Shown: one piece after another, positions 1 through 8,723 of the stretch
Layout: every line of letters begins with the position of its first letter
Numbering within the stretch: position 1 is the first letter of the stretch
NCBI GenBank assembly: GCA_036389255.1
Contig: DASVQI010000001.1
Coordinates: forward strand, 121,409 to 185,408
Origin: JACVRN01 sp036389255
Lineage (GTDB): Bacteria; Acidobacteriota; Blastocatellia; Pyrinomonadales; Pyrinomonadaceae
Length of the DNA stretch: 64,000 nt
Direction of reading: 5' to 3'
Translations under genes and position numbers: made by a program
The notes under the pieces: generated by a model
The model's database searches: none
What the model saw: the letters and a program-made list of their open reading frames with translations, nothing else
What the model was told of the DNA's origin: nothing

Positions 1-1
1 C

Positions 2-1105
2 AGAGCCGCCATGGATAGGGTGGCCGATTCTCAGTACTTTATTCTGGGGCCTGAGGTGGAGGCTCTGGAACGCGAGATAGCAGACTATTCCCATTGTCAG
101 TTCGGTATTGGAGTGACGTCCGGTTCCGATGCCCTTTTGGTCACGTTGATGGCCTTAGACATCAAGCCGGGCGATGAAGTTGTCACTACGCCTTACACTT
201 TTTTTGCGACCGCCGGGGCCGTCTCTCGCCTAGGGGCCAAGCCTGTTTTCGTGGACATTGACCCGCTCACTTACAATATAGACACGTCCAAGATAGAAGA
301 GGCAATCACGCCGGCCACGCGCGTCATCATGCCGGTTCACCTCTACGGACAGGTGGCCGATATGAACCCGATTATGGAGATTGCAGAGAGGCGCAATCTC
401 TATGTGATAGAGGACGCGGCTCAGGCCATAGGCTCTGAATATCATGGACGAAGGGCGGGCTCCATAGGCCATTTCGGCTGCTTCAGCTTCTTCCCGTCAA
501 AAAATCTTGGCGGCTTCGGTGACGGCGGGATGGTCACTGCAAATGATGCCGATTTGGCAGACCGCGTCAAGCTGCTCCGCAATCATGGTTATAAGCCGAA
601 GTATTACAACAAGGTGGTGGGAGGCAATTTCCGGCTGGACGCGATTCAGGCCGCAATCCTGAGAGTAAAGCTGAATTATCTGGAGCAGTGGACGACTGCG
701 CGCCAGCGAAACGCAGACCTCTATCGCCGCTACTTCGCGCAGGCCGGGTTGGTCGTGAGCGAAGGCGCGAGCCCTGTGGCGGACGCCGGACAAAACGGGC
801 ACGTGACTCTGCCCGTGGAGGCTGCGGACTGCCGACATATCTATAATCAATTCATTATTCGCTCGACACGGCGCGACGAGTTGATGGCCTATCTTAAGCA
901 GAGACAGATTGGCACGGAAATCTATTATCCGGTGCCGATGCACCTACAGGAATGCTTCGCTTACTTAGGGCTTAAAGAAGGCGACTTCCCCGAAAGCGAG
1001 CGGGCCGCTAGGGAAACGCTGGCGTTGCCGATATACCCTGAGCTGACCGAAGAGATGATTGCCACGGTCGTTGAGGCTATAGCGGATTTCTACGCCGGAA
1101 AGTAG
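2..1105 (+). CDS. DegT/DnrJ/EryC1/StrS sugar aminotransferase (5' partial)
   Basis: PLP-dependent aminotransferase that would convert a keto-sugar nucleotide into an amino sugar in the cytoplasm. The PLP-binding lysine is in FFPSKNLGG (about residue 164 counted from the ATG at 11). The IEDAAQAIG stretch and the GDGGM turn after the lysine are also typical of the family. The frame is open to the left edge and the codons before the ATG at 11 (Arg-Ala-Ala) fit the family N-terminus, where a DLKxQ-type segment normally precedes the FILGPEVE motif, so the true start lies outside the window and roughly 20 residues are missing. It resembles WbpE/WlbC-type UDP-sugar 3-aminotransferases, but the exact substrate cannot be read from the sequence. 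It converges on the following minus-strand operon. Confidence 0.9.
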   Translation, partial: RAAMDRVADSQYFILGPEVEALEREIADYSHCQFGIGVTSGSDALLVTLMALDIKPGDEVVTTPYTFFATAGAVSRLGAKPVFVDIDPLTYNIDTSKIEEAITPATRVIMPVHLYGQVADMNPIMEIAERRNLYVIEDAAQAIGSEYHGRRAGSIGHFGCFSFFPSKNLGGFGDGGMVTANDADLADRVKLLRNHGYKPKYYNKVVGGNFRLDAIQAAILRVKLNYLEQWTTARQRNADLYRRYFAQAGLVVSEGASPVADAGQNGHVTLPVEAADCRHIYNQFIIRSTRRDELMAYLKQRQIGTEIYYPVPMHLQECFAYLGLKEGDFPESERAARETLALPIYPELTEEMIATVVEAIADFYAGK

Positions 1106-1139
1106 ATTGAGCCGGGCTCAAGACTGCGACTAAACCGTA

Positions 1140-1172
1140 AAGGGCCTTTCTATACCTGATAGAAAGGCCCTT
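1140..1172. terminator. Perfect 14-bp hairpin between convergent genes
   Basis: Arms 1140-1153 and 1159-1172 are perfect reverse complements (AAGGGCCTTTCTAT and its complement) around the 5-nt loop ACCTG. It lies between the stop of the plus-strand aminotransferase and the stop of the minus-strand glycosyltransferase, so it probably ends transcription from both sides. Neither side has a long T-tract. Confidence 0.8.
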
Positions 1173-1195
1173 CACAGTTTATAAATTCAGACCGT

Positions 1196-2413
1196 TTAAA
1201 GGCTTCTATAAAGCTGTAGAAGCGGCTCGCTCACGGCTTGGAATCCATATTTAGCCCTGAGCACTGCTTCCTGCTTTTGGGGGTCGTGCGCCCCTGATTG
1301 CAGGCGCTCGTGTGCCTGAATAATCGCTTCGGCAAACCCTTGAGGCGACCATTCGCGGGCGATGATGCCTGCGCCCGTGTCATCCAGAATTCGGCGGACA
1401 GGCGCTATGTTCGACGCGACGACGGGCTTGCCCAGCGCTATGTACTGAAACAGCTTGTGCGGAATAGTATGATTCGTGTGCTCGTTGATTATGTGAGGTA
1501 TGACGGCGACCTGCACGGCTTTGACGTAAGCCGGGACTTCATTAAAGGGAACCCAGCCGGCAAAAATTACCTTTTCCGAAAGCCCCAGCTTATTCACCAG
1601 AGCTTCGATTGTTGGGCGTAGCGGCCCGTCGCCCACTATGAGCAGCCGCGTGCCGGGGATACGGTCTAAGAGAAGCGGCAATGCTCGCACCAGATTCTCA
1701 AGGCCGCGATTGGGATTATCCACGCCTCCGACATAGCCGACCATAAAATCGCCCGAGTACTTTTCAGCTATCGCAGGCTGTTCGGGGATTGCCAGAAAGC
1801 TATCAATATCTTCCGCATTGAGGACAACGCTTATCTTTTCGCCTGCTATGCCCATGCGTATGAGGCGCTCTTTCGATTCCTCTATGACTACGACTATGTG
1901 GTCTGCATGCTGCACGGCCCGTCTTTCGACGCTATCCCACCAGCCGGGCGAGAAGAGCAGGGAATGAACGCCTGAGTTGAGCTTCTGGCGCAGACCTATG
2001 GCGGTCGGCATTCTGCCGCGAATCATCACCGGATAGATTTCGTGCATGTCGAAGATGAGGGGAATCTTGAGGCGGCGGGAAACCGCAAGGCACGTTGGCA
2101 CGAGCGGCAAGTCATGTACGTGCAGGGCCTCTACGCGGCTCTTTTGGGCAAAGGTTTCGACCGCCTGCTCCCACGCTCGCTTACGCGCAGTAGCCCAATG
2201 ATGAAGCAGATTCGCGGCCTTATTGATTGTCCCTTCGACAGGTTCTCTAAACCTCACAATTCGAAACCGGTCGTACTCCTCTTCGAGCAGTTGCCCTTCC
2301 CTGTGACCGCATAGAAGCGTCACGTCATGGCCTCCGGCCCTCAAGGCGCGCATCTCCTTCTCCACCCGTATGTCCGGCGGAAAAGGGGTCTCTAAAACCA
2401 TTCCTATACGCAC
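1196..2413 (-). CDS. Glycosyltransferase family 4
   Basis: Retaining GT-B glycosyltransferase, the last gene of the 13-gene minus-strand operon. The N-terminal half begins with the acceptor-side motif ETPFPPDIRVEKE. The C-terminal half has VGYVGG, LLIVGDGP and the donor-site segment HTIPHKLFQYIALGKPVVA, which stands where the usual E-x7-E region is. The open frame extends to a GTG at 2434, directly against the preceding stop, but a GTG at 2413 gives the canonical start MRIGMV and has an AAAGGAG ribosome site at 2425-2431 (11 nt away), so I chose 2413. It adds one sugar to a lipid-linked glycan; donor and acceptor are unknown. Confidence 0.87.
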   Translation of the reverse strand: MRIGMVLETPFPPDIRVEKEMRALRAGGHDVTLLCGHREGQLLEEEYDRFRIVRFREPVEGTINKAANLLHHWATARKRAWEQAVETFAQKSRVEALHVHDLPLVPTCLAVSRRLKIPLIFDMHEIYPVMIRGRMPTAIGLRQKLNSGVHSLLFSPGWWDSVERRAVQHADHIVVVIEESKERLIRMGIAGEKISVVLNAEDIDSFLAIPEQPAIAEKYSGDFMVGYVGGVDNPNRGLENLVRALPLLLDRIPGTRLLIVGDGPLRPTIEALVNKLGLSEKVIFAGWVPFNEVPAYVKAVQVAVIPHIINEHTNHTIPHKLFQYIALGKPVVASNIAPVRRILDDTGAGIIAREWSPQGFAEAIIQAHERLQSGAHDPQKQEAVLRAKYGFQAVSEPLLQLYRSL

Positions 2414-2434
2414 CGAAAAAATTGCTCCTTTCAC

Positions 2435-3706
2435 TTAAGGCCGGAAGCTTTCCTGAAGCCCGTCTTGAAGGACGAACAGTGTTTCGGCCAGCGCACGCAG
2501 CATCCATGCTTGCCCCCACCGAATGTAAGGCGTCCTGTCAACCCTGCCGTTCTCGAAAGCCATGTAGGCGAAGCTGCCGTCTCTGTTCTGCATCTTTGCG
2601 ACAATCCACGGCAGGGCCTTTGAAATGATGTTCAAAGAGTCTTCCGCTTCCGACTCGTATAAGATGGCGGGGCAAAGCAGCGCCTCCGCGCAGGCGTGAA
2701 TATCAACCGGGAATATCCTTCCCGGAAGATTCATTACCTCTCCATTTGGGCCTATATAAGCGGATTTGAAAAAATGAAAATACTTGAGTGCCGCGTCACG
2801 AAAGCGCGCGTCGTTTGTCGCCTTCCAGATTCCCCACAGGCAGCGTATCTCGAAGCCGCTGTGATAACAGTCCCGGTGATTCGGAGCATTCTGGTTCTGC
2901 TCTCTACCCCAGTAAAAGATTGAGCCATCCTCGTTCTGCTCGCGCAAGGCGTAGTTGCCAGCGCGTATGGCAATCTCGCTCCACTCCGTCTTTCCAGTCT
3001 CCTGTCCGATGCGCGCCAGAAACTCTGCGGTAAAGAGACTGGCATTGTGTACCAGAAAATTATCAACCGGCGTGTAGCTGAAGCAAAGAGTCTCTTCGTC
3101 AATAACAGTGCGGTTTAATCCTTCCAGCAAAAAGCGGCAAAGCTCGACACACGCGTCCGCGTACCGTTGCTCGCCCGTCACGCGCGCCAGATGCCACAAG
3201 CCGTCACCGACTGCTGTGGAAACGACAGAAGAAGGCGTGCCGCGAGGGATGAAGACCACCGATTGCCAGTCGAAAGGGTAGCCCCAACTGAGGCCGGGAT
3301 AACCCTTGCTCGGATGGTTCAGCAACCACTCGGCGCATTCTTTGGCCCGCAGCAAATATGCTTCATCTCCCGTCACCTCGAACAGGCGGCAGAAAGCCGA
3401 GACGAACAATCCCATGCCTTTCGGATTAATGGCCTTGACGCGTACCAGTCGTCGCGCGGCCATAGGATAGCGATGAAGCAACCAGAAGGGGCCTTTGCGC
3501 GCTGCCCTGAGCAATAGCGAACGACTGCGGGCTAAAGCCATGTACCAGCTTGTGCCCTGTATGTCGTAAGGGTCGTAACCCTCCCAGCCGTTACGCTCCA
3601 CCCAGCCTTCCAGACGACCGCTTGCTTCCCGCGCGAGTGAGGCCGCGACGGAAGGATTCACATCGGGCTGATTCTCCACTTTAACTCTTCCGGCGCTTAA
3701 GGACAT
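2435..3706 (-). CDS. Six-hairpin (alpha/alpha-barrel) protein, VpsJ-like
   Basis: 423-residue protein with no signal peptide or membrane segment. It is built of repeated helical hairpins rich in W, Y and A, such as YLLRAKECAEWLL, YADACVELCRFLL, FRDAALKYFHFF and IRWGQAWMLRALAE, as in six-hairpin glycosidases and epimerases. Similar proteins in exopolysaccharide clusters are often called VpsJ, and some databases mislabel them delta-aminolevulinic acid dehydratase. The conserved C-terminal patch MQNRDGSFAY followed by RTPYIRWGQ is typical. It could modify or trim the glycan, but no catalytic residue can be assigned. It lies 70 nt downstream of the fused oxidoreductase. Confidence 0.65.
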   Translation of the reverse strand: MSLSAGRVKVENQPDVNPSVAASLAREASGRLEGWVERNGWEGYDPYDIQGTSWYMALARSRSLLLRAARKGPFWLLHRYPMAARRLVRVKAINPKGMGLFVSAFCRLFEVTGDEAYLLRAKECAEWLLNHPSKGYPGLSWGYPFDWQSVVFIPRGTPSSVVSTAVGDGLWHLARVTGEQRYADACVELCRFLLEGLNRTVIDEETLCFSYTPVDNFLVHNASLFTAEFLARIGQETGKTEWSEIAIRAGNYALREQNEDGSIFYWGREQNQNAPNHRDCYHSGFEIRCLWGIWKATNDARFRDAALKYFHFFKSAYIGPNGEVMNLPGRIFPVDIHACAEALLCPAILYESEAEDSLNIISKALPWIVAKMQNRDGSFAYMAFENGRVDRTPYIRWGQAWMLRALAETLFVLQDGLQESFRP

Positions 3707-3776
3707 ACTGGGCTCGAAGCTGGCACTGGTTTAGTAATCGGTCGTATATAAGACATGGTGATTCCCGGCGTGCGCT

Positions 3777-5966
3777 TTATGAAACAGGTGGAGTCAGAAG
3801 CTCGTCGGCGTTTATCTCTACAACTTTCCCCGTCCGCGCAGATTCCAGAGCCTTTTCCGCGCAGAGTGTAGCCCGCAGACCGTCCAGAGCAGTTATCTGT
3901 AATGATGTCTTGCCGAGCACGGCATCGCAAAAGTGTTGCATCACTCCGAAGTGGCCTTTATCGCCCGAAGCGGTAGAAGGATTAGCAGCGCCCGTCCCAT
4001 ACGATTCCAAGGAATCAAAATTGTTCAGTACGAATGCCTTTCCTCCGCCGAACGCTTCCACGCGTTCTTTAGGCAGAGCTTTATCTCCTACGACCGTGTA
4101 GAGCATGGTTCCGACGGAGCCGTCCGCGAACTCTACGGTGGCGCTCATGTTCGCCGGGTCTTTGCTCTCCCTGTCAGTGCGCGCAAGAGAGGCCGCGATT
4201 CTCACAGGCTCGGAGCCTACTAGGTAATATAGCAGGTCGAAGAAATGGCATCCCTCTCCGAGGATGCGACCGCCGCCCTGCACGGGGTCTATAGACCAGT
4301 GGTCTGGTGGAAGCCATCCGGCGTTTACGCGATAGGTCAGCATCTTCGGCCCCGGAGTGCTGTCCAGAAGCGCTTTAAGCTCCATGGCCAAAGGGGCGAA
4401 GCGCCTGTTGAAACCTACGGTCAGCAGCACGCCTTCGTCCGCCACGGCCTGAGAGACTTCCCGGCAATCCTCCAGAGTTAAAGCCAGTGGCTTCTCTACA
4501 AAAATGTGCTTTCCGCTATGGGCTGCGGCGAGGCTCATTTCAGCGTGAAGATTGTGGCGCGTGGTGATTACCACAGCGTCAATGCCAGCGTCCGCCAGCA
4601 CCTCTCTGTAATCGGTCGTGCAGTAGCTTGCGCCGAACTCTTCAGCCGCCTGTCTGGCGTTGACTCCGGTGAAATTGGCTATGGCTACCAGTTCGCTCTC
4701 CGGCATCTTGCAGATGCTGGGGATGTGAAAGCCGCGCGCGAAGCTTCCCGCTCCGATGACGGCAAAGCGCACGCGCTTGCTCGAACCGCTTGAAGCGGCG
4801 CGCTTCAGATGAACAACTCTCGACGGGCTTTGCTGAGGGTTCGCTTCGCTCTCGTAACGAAACAGCACGCCCAGCATCTCCCTAGATTTGGCCGACAGAG
4901 TGGCGTAAGCGGTTGCCGCTTCGTCCAAGGCGTACTCGGCCGAGATGAGAGGAGCCACGCGTACCTTGCCCGCCGCCAGCAGCCGCACGAACTCAGCCAT
5001 GTTTCGATTCTCAGTCCAGCGCACGTATCCAATCGGGTAATCAAGCCCCAACTGCTCGTACTCGTAATCATACCTTCCGGGGCCGTACGACCTTGAAATC
5101 AGCAGGTCAAGCTCCTTCTGATAGAAGTGCGACCGCTCCAGATTCATCCCCACATCACCGACAATAATGGCCCGGCCACGCTCCCTGCACATTTGAAAGG
5201 CATCGTTGACGGGGGCGCTGCTGCCCGTCGCGGCGCAGACCAGCACGGCGTCTGCCCCGTAATCGCCCGTGATGTAGCGCACGGACTGGACAGTGTTGTC
5301 AGCGCTCGCGTTGATGATGTAATGCGCGCCCAGCTCTTTCGCCAGCTTCAGGCGCTCGTCCACAAGGTCAATAGCTATGACGACGCAGCCCGCAGCCTCT
5401 GCCAACTGGCACGTAAGCTGTCCTATCAGGCCGAGCCCGATTACGACGACCGTTTCGCCAAAGCTCGCCCCGGCCCGCCTGAGCCCCTGCATGGCTATAG
5501 CGCCCAGAGTGGTGAAGCAGGCTTCCCTGAGCGGAAGCTCCGAAGGCACGCGAACCAGCAGGTTGCGAGGTACTGCTATGATTTCAGCGTGATTCGCAGT
5601 GCCGCCCGCGCACGCCACGCGGTCGCCTACCTCTACGTCGCTGACGCCGGAGCCTACTCCTATCACTTCGCCTGCGGCTATATAGCCGCGCCCCTGCAAC
5701 GTGGGGGCTGGCTGAAGCCTCTGCCTGACGCGCGAGATGGTAGAGGCTATACCTTCACGCTGAATACTTGCCCCGACTTTTCTCAAAAGGTCTACGCGCC
5801 GTCGCATGGGTGAGGGGGCCGCGCCCTGCGCCGCCGTGGATAGCTCAGTGCCGGAGCTAATCAGAGAGTAGCCGGTGCGTACCAGCACCTGACCCTCGGA
5901 AAGAGCAGGGGCCGGTATCTCAGTGACGACAACTTCTTGCCGTTCGTTCAGACAAACTTGTCTCAT
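3777..5966 (-). CDS. Bi-domain oxidoreductase: MDR dehydrogenase fused to Gfo/Idh/MocA
   Basis: 729-residue fusion. Residues 1-370 are a medium-chain dehydrogenase/reductase with the nucleotide motif GLGLIG at 177-182. The usual catalytic-zinc GxCGTD loop is replaced by SLISSGTE, so this half may not be a classic zinc alcohol dehydrogenase. After a linker (371-397), residues 398-715 form a Gfo/Idh/MocA oxidoreductase with a second Rossmann motif GAGSFA (405-410) and the catalytic EKP (491-493). This architecture is recurrent in polysaccharide loci. A two-step NAD(P)-linked oxidation/reduction of a sugar or sugar nucleotide is likely; the substrate is unknown. It sits in the middle of the minus-strand operon. 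Confidence 0.88.
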   Translation of the reverse strand: MRQVCLNERQEVVVTEIPAPALSEGQVLVRTGYSLISSGTELSTAAQGAAPSPMRRRVDLLRKVGASIQREGIASTISRVRQRLQPAPTLQGRGYIAAGEVIGVGSGVSDVEVGDRVACAGGTANHAEIIAVPRNLLVRVPSELPLREACFTTLGAIAMQGLRRAGASFGETVVVIGLGLIGQLTCQLAEAAGCVVIAIDLVDERLKLAKELGAHYIINASADNTVQSVRYITGDYGADAVLVCAATGSSAPVNDAFQMCRERGRAIIVGDVGMNLERSHFYQKELDLLISRSYGPGRYDYEYEQLGLDYPIGYVRWTENRNMAEFVRLLAAGKVRVAPLISAEYALDEAATAYATLSAKSREMLGVLFRYESEANPQQSPSRVVHLKRAASSGSSKRVRFAVIGAGSFARGFHIPSICKMPESELVAIANFTGVNARQAAEEFGASYCTTDYREVLADAGIDAVVITTRHNLHAEMSLAAAHSGKHIFVEKPLALTLEDCREVSQAVADEGVLLTVGFNRRFAPLAMELKALLDSTPGPKMLTYRVNAGWLPPDHWSIDPVQGGGRILGEGCHFFDLLYYLVGSEPVRIAASLARTDRESKDPANMSATVEFADGSVGTMLYTVVGDKALPKERVEAFGGGKAFVLNNFDSLESYGTGAANPSTASGDKGHFGVMQHFCDAVLGKTSLQITALDGLRATLCAEKALESARTGKVVEINADELLTPPVS

Positions 5967-6055
5967 CTCAAACTCTTTTTAACAGACGACCGGGCGCTTT
6001 TGCATGATGGAGTTGATTCTAACAGAGCATGACTTTCGGGCAGCACCTCAGCGTC

Positions 6056-7198
6056 TCAGACATTCTTCTGGGCGAGGATAGTAATGCCTTCTCCTTTACC
6101 TGTTCTGCTCTCGTAACGGGAGAGAGCCGGGAATACTACCCGCTTTAAGAACGTGGCTTCGTGAGGCGCGAAGAAGGGCGTCGGCGGAGTAGTCTCCTTC
6201 TTCTTTCCGACATTGTCATAACAGTAGACTCTGTCCAAATCCAGATTGAGCAGGTTGAGCATCGTTCCCCAATCCGAATTGCCGGTGGTGTGCGACTCTA
6301 CGACCGTGAAGCCGCAGTCGGTCAGCATCCGCGAGAGCGTGGCGGGCGAAAAGAAGTTGATGTGCTCGCCGCCGCGATGGGCGCTGTATTCGCGCAGCAT
6401 GAAAAAGCCCAGATTAGCCAGATTCGGGACAGAGATGGCGAGTATCCCTTTGGGCGTCAGTATCTCGAAAGCCCGCTTGATGGCGGCCTTCGGGTGGTAT
6501 ATGTGTTCGAGCGTCTCCCACATGGTGATTACCTGAAAGTGGTCTTCGGGCAATTCCATCTCTTCGAAGATTCCCGTCTGCACATCAATCTGATAGTTCG
6601 TTTTGGCAGCCTCCCTGAACTCCGGATGCGTCTCTATCCCCTGAACCGAAAAGCCCGCTTCTCTGGCCTGATTCAGAAAGTTTCCGACGCCGCAGCCCAC
6701 GTCCAACAGGTTCCCTCCCCTGTGATATTTAAGTATCAGGCTCAAGGGGAAACTGAATCGCGCACGGTCTGCGGCCCTGCCGGAAGGACTGCAACAGACT
6801 TCAGCCGCGCCCGTGCCCGTCAGGCCGCCGTAAATCTTCGTGCGGGCCTCGTGCGTCAACATCTGCCACGCGTAGACGAAGCCGCACTCCTGACACTTCA
6901 CGTAGTCGAAAAAATCCTGCGTGGGAAAGACCAGCCTGTGTGATTCGGAATCGCAGTTCGGACATCGCCTGTACTCTATATACTCAGGCTTGATGCGGCG
7001 CGTTTGCCTGTCAAGGATGGCCTCGAACTGTTCTTTCTCCTGTATGCGCAGGCTGTCGAAATTATCAACCGAATCGGGAGCAGTTTCCGGGTCGTCTTTG
7101 GAAAGGCGATACATAGCCTTCATCAGAAGGACTAGGAGGTCGGCGGTCATATCAACGCCAAACAGAATCGGTTTTTTTACTATTCTTCTAAGAGACAT
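6056..7198 (-). CDS. Zinc-ribbon class I SAM methyltransferase
   Basis: 380 residues. After a basic N-terminal segment comes a CPNC...CQEC zinc ribbon (about residues 79-105), then a Rossmann methyltransferase with motif I LLDVGCGVGNFL and the acidic post-I segment GIET. The Methyltransf_23-type ending includes GGEHINFFSPATLSRML. It probably O- or C-methylates a sugar or a nucleotide-sugar intermediate. The Wzx flippase ends 13 nt upstream, so it is part of the same operon. Substrate not readable. Confidence 0.8.
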   Translation of the reverse strand: MSLRRIVKKPILFGVDMTADLLVLLMKAMYRLSKDDPETAPDSVDNFDSLRIQEKEQFEAILDRQTRRIKPEYIEYRRCPNCDSESHRLVFPTQDFFDYVKCQECGFVYAWQMLTHEARTKIYGGLTGTGAAEVCCSPSGRAADRARFSFPLSLILKYHRGGNLLDVGCGVGNFLNQAREAGFSVQGIETHPEFREAAKTNYQIDVQTGIFEEMELPEDHFQVITMWETLEHIYHPKAAIKRAFEILTPKGILAISVPNLANLGFFMLREYSAHRGGEHINFFSPATLSRMLTDCGFTVVESHTTGNSDWGTMLNLLNLDLDRVYCYDNVGKKKETTPPTPFFAPHEATFLKRVVFPALSRYESRTGKGEGITILAQKNV

Positions 7199-7211
7199 TA
7201 ACTTCCCCTGG

Positions 7212-8723
7212 TCAGACGGAATCTTCTTTCACCAGACCTTTGGGACGGTCGCGTTTGAGGCCGTCGCGGAATGTTTGCAGGATTGAATGGCTGGCAGCCT
7301 TCGCCGTAGACAGCTCACGCTCGGTGAAGAATCTTGAGAAATAGAGGATGGCCAGCCAGCTCAAAATAACCACCACGCCAAGGCTCGCATCAACCCACAC
7401 GCGGCCCGTCTTGAGGCTGATGCCTGCCAGAAACAGGCCCACGCTCGTCAGGCTCAATTTAAGAAGGCGCACCTTTTCATAACGCACCGGATAGATGCGC
7501 CTGACTATGAGATAGGCCACTACCATCAAGCTCATGTAGGAGAGCGCCGTAGCGACGGCCGCGCCCATCATCCCGAAAGGTGGTATCAATGAAAAATTTA
7601 AGAGCAGATTAAGCACAGCAGCGATGCCAACGATTAAACCATAATAAGAGGTCTTACCTGTGAGATCAAGACCGAACGCAATCAGATAATTAGCCTCGTA
7701 GAAGAGGTACGCGAGCGTTATCAGGGGAACGACTCTGGCTGCCCCGTGATACGAAGGAGGCGCGAGCAGGTAAAGCACCTCCGGCGAAAAAAGGCTGAGG
7801 CCGATTGCCACCAGCGTAAACAGCGTGAGCGCGTAAGTCAGCATGCGCGCATAGAACTGTTTGGCACCGGGCTGTTCCGCGACCGAATAACAGTAGGGCA
7901 GCCATGCCGTATTAAACCACCCCATCACCATGTTCAGAACGCTGGCGATGCTGTAGCCGATGGCGTACACGCCCACCTGCGCGAGGTCTGCGTACCTTTC
8001 AAGAAAGAAACGGTCGGAGAAGGTCAGAGCCCATCCCGCCAGATAGGCCGGAACGAGCGGCAGGCCGAAAACCAGAAGCCTCTTCAGCAGGCCGAAATCT
8101 ATAACCCACCTTATGGAGCGCATCGTCAGCGCGAGGCAGATTAAAAAGAAGAGGACTGCGGTCAGAAGGTTGGCGTAAATAACACCCGCCACGCCCCAGT
8201 AAAGAACAACTACCGCGACGATATTCAATACCGTGTTAATGAAGAAGCGCAGCAGAGAAAGCACCGCGTACTGTGTCGCGCGCTGCTCCGCGCGGAAGAT
8301 TGAGAAGGGGATGACTGAGCCGAGGTCGAAGAAGGTTCCAATCAGTGCTATTTGAATAAGCGGGAGCAGCGCCGCGTCTTTAAAGACAGGGAGCGACAGG
8401 TAGCTGATGGAAAAGACTAGCGGCGCGAGGATAAGCAGCGCCGCGACCAGCAGAAAGATGAGCGTCGTGCCCGTGAGCTTGCGTCTCTCTTCCGCCTCCT
8501 CATGCTGAAAGTAGAAACGGAAGAAGGCCGAGCGCAGGCCGAACTCCAGTATGAGCGACATGATGGTCGCCACCAGAGTCACCATGGCCAGACGGCCATA
8601 ATCCGCAGGAGTCAGAATGCGCGTGTAGATTGGAAGCAGAATCAGCCCGGCGATGCGCGTAACCGCGTCACCCATACCATAAATGATGGTCTGTGATGAT
8701 AATCGTCTAAGGTGATTCAGCAT
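7212..8723 (-). CDS. Wzx-type oligosaccharide flippase
   Basis: 503-residue polytopic inner-membrane protein of the MVF/MATE-like polysaccharide transporter family, with about 12-14 hydrophobic segments. The start LSSQTIIYGMGDAVTRIAGLILLPIYTR, split here only by its natural helix, is the classic family entry (N-terminal amphipath, then G-D, then LLPIYTR). It would flip undecaprenyl-pyrophosphate-linked repeat units to the periplasm. Its ATG overlaps the stop of the upstream GT4 by one base (TGATG at 8721-8725), which suggests translational coupling. The 3' neighbour is a methyltransferase. Confidence 0.88.
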   Translation of the reverse strand: MLNHLRRLSSQTIIYGMGDAVTRIAGLILLPIYTRILTPADYGRLAMVTLVATIMSLILEFGLRSAFFRFYFQHEEAEERRKLTGTTLIFLLVAALLILAPLVFSISYLSLPVFKDAALLPLIQIALIGTFFDLGSVIPFSIFRAEQRATQYAVLSLLRFFINTVLNIVAVVVLYWGVAGVIYANLLTAVLFFLICLALTMRSIRWVIDFGLLKRLLVFGLPLVPAYLAGWALTFSDRFFLERYADLAQVGVYAIGYSIASVLNMVMGWFNTAWLPYCYSVAEQPGAKQFYARMLTYALTLFTLVAIGLSLFSPEVLYLLAPPSYHGAARVVPLITLAYLFYEANYLIAFGLDLTGKTSYYGLIVGIAAVLNLLLNFSLIPPFGMMGAAVATALSYMSLMVVAYLIVRRIYPVRYEKVRLLKLSLTSVGLFLAGISLKTGRVWVDASLGVVVILSWLAILYFSRFFTERELSTAKAASHSILQTFRDGLKRDRPKGLVKEDSV

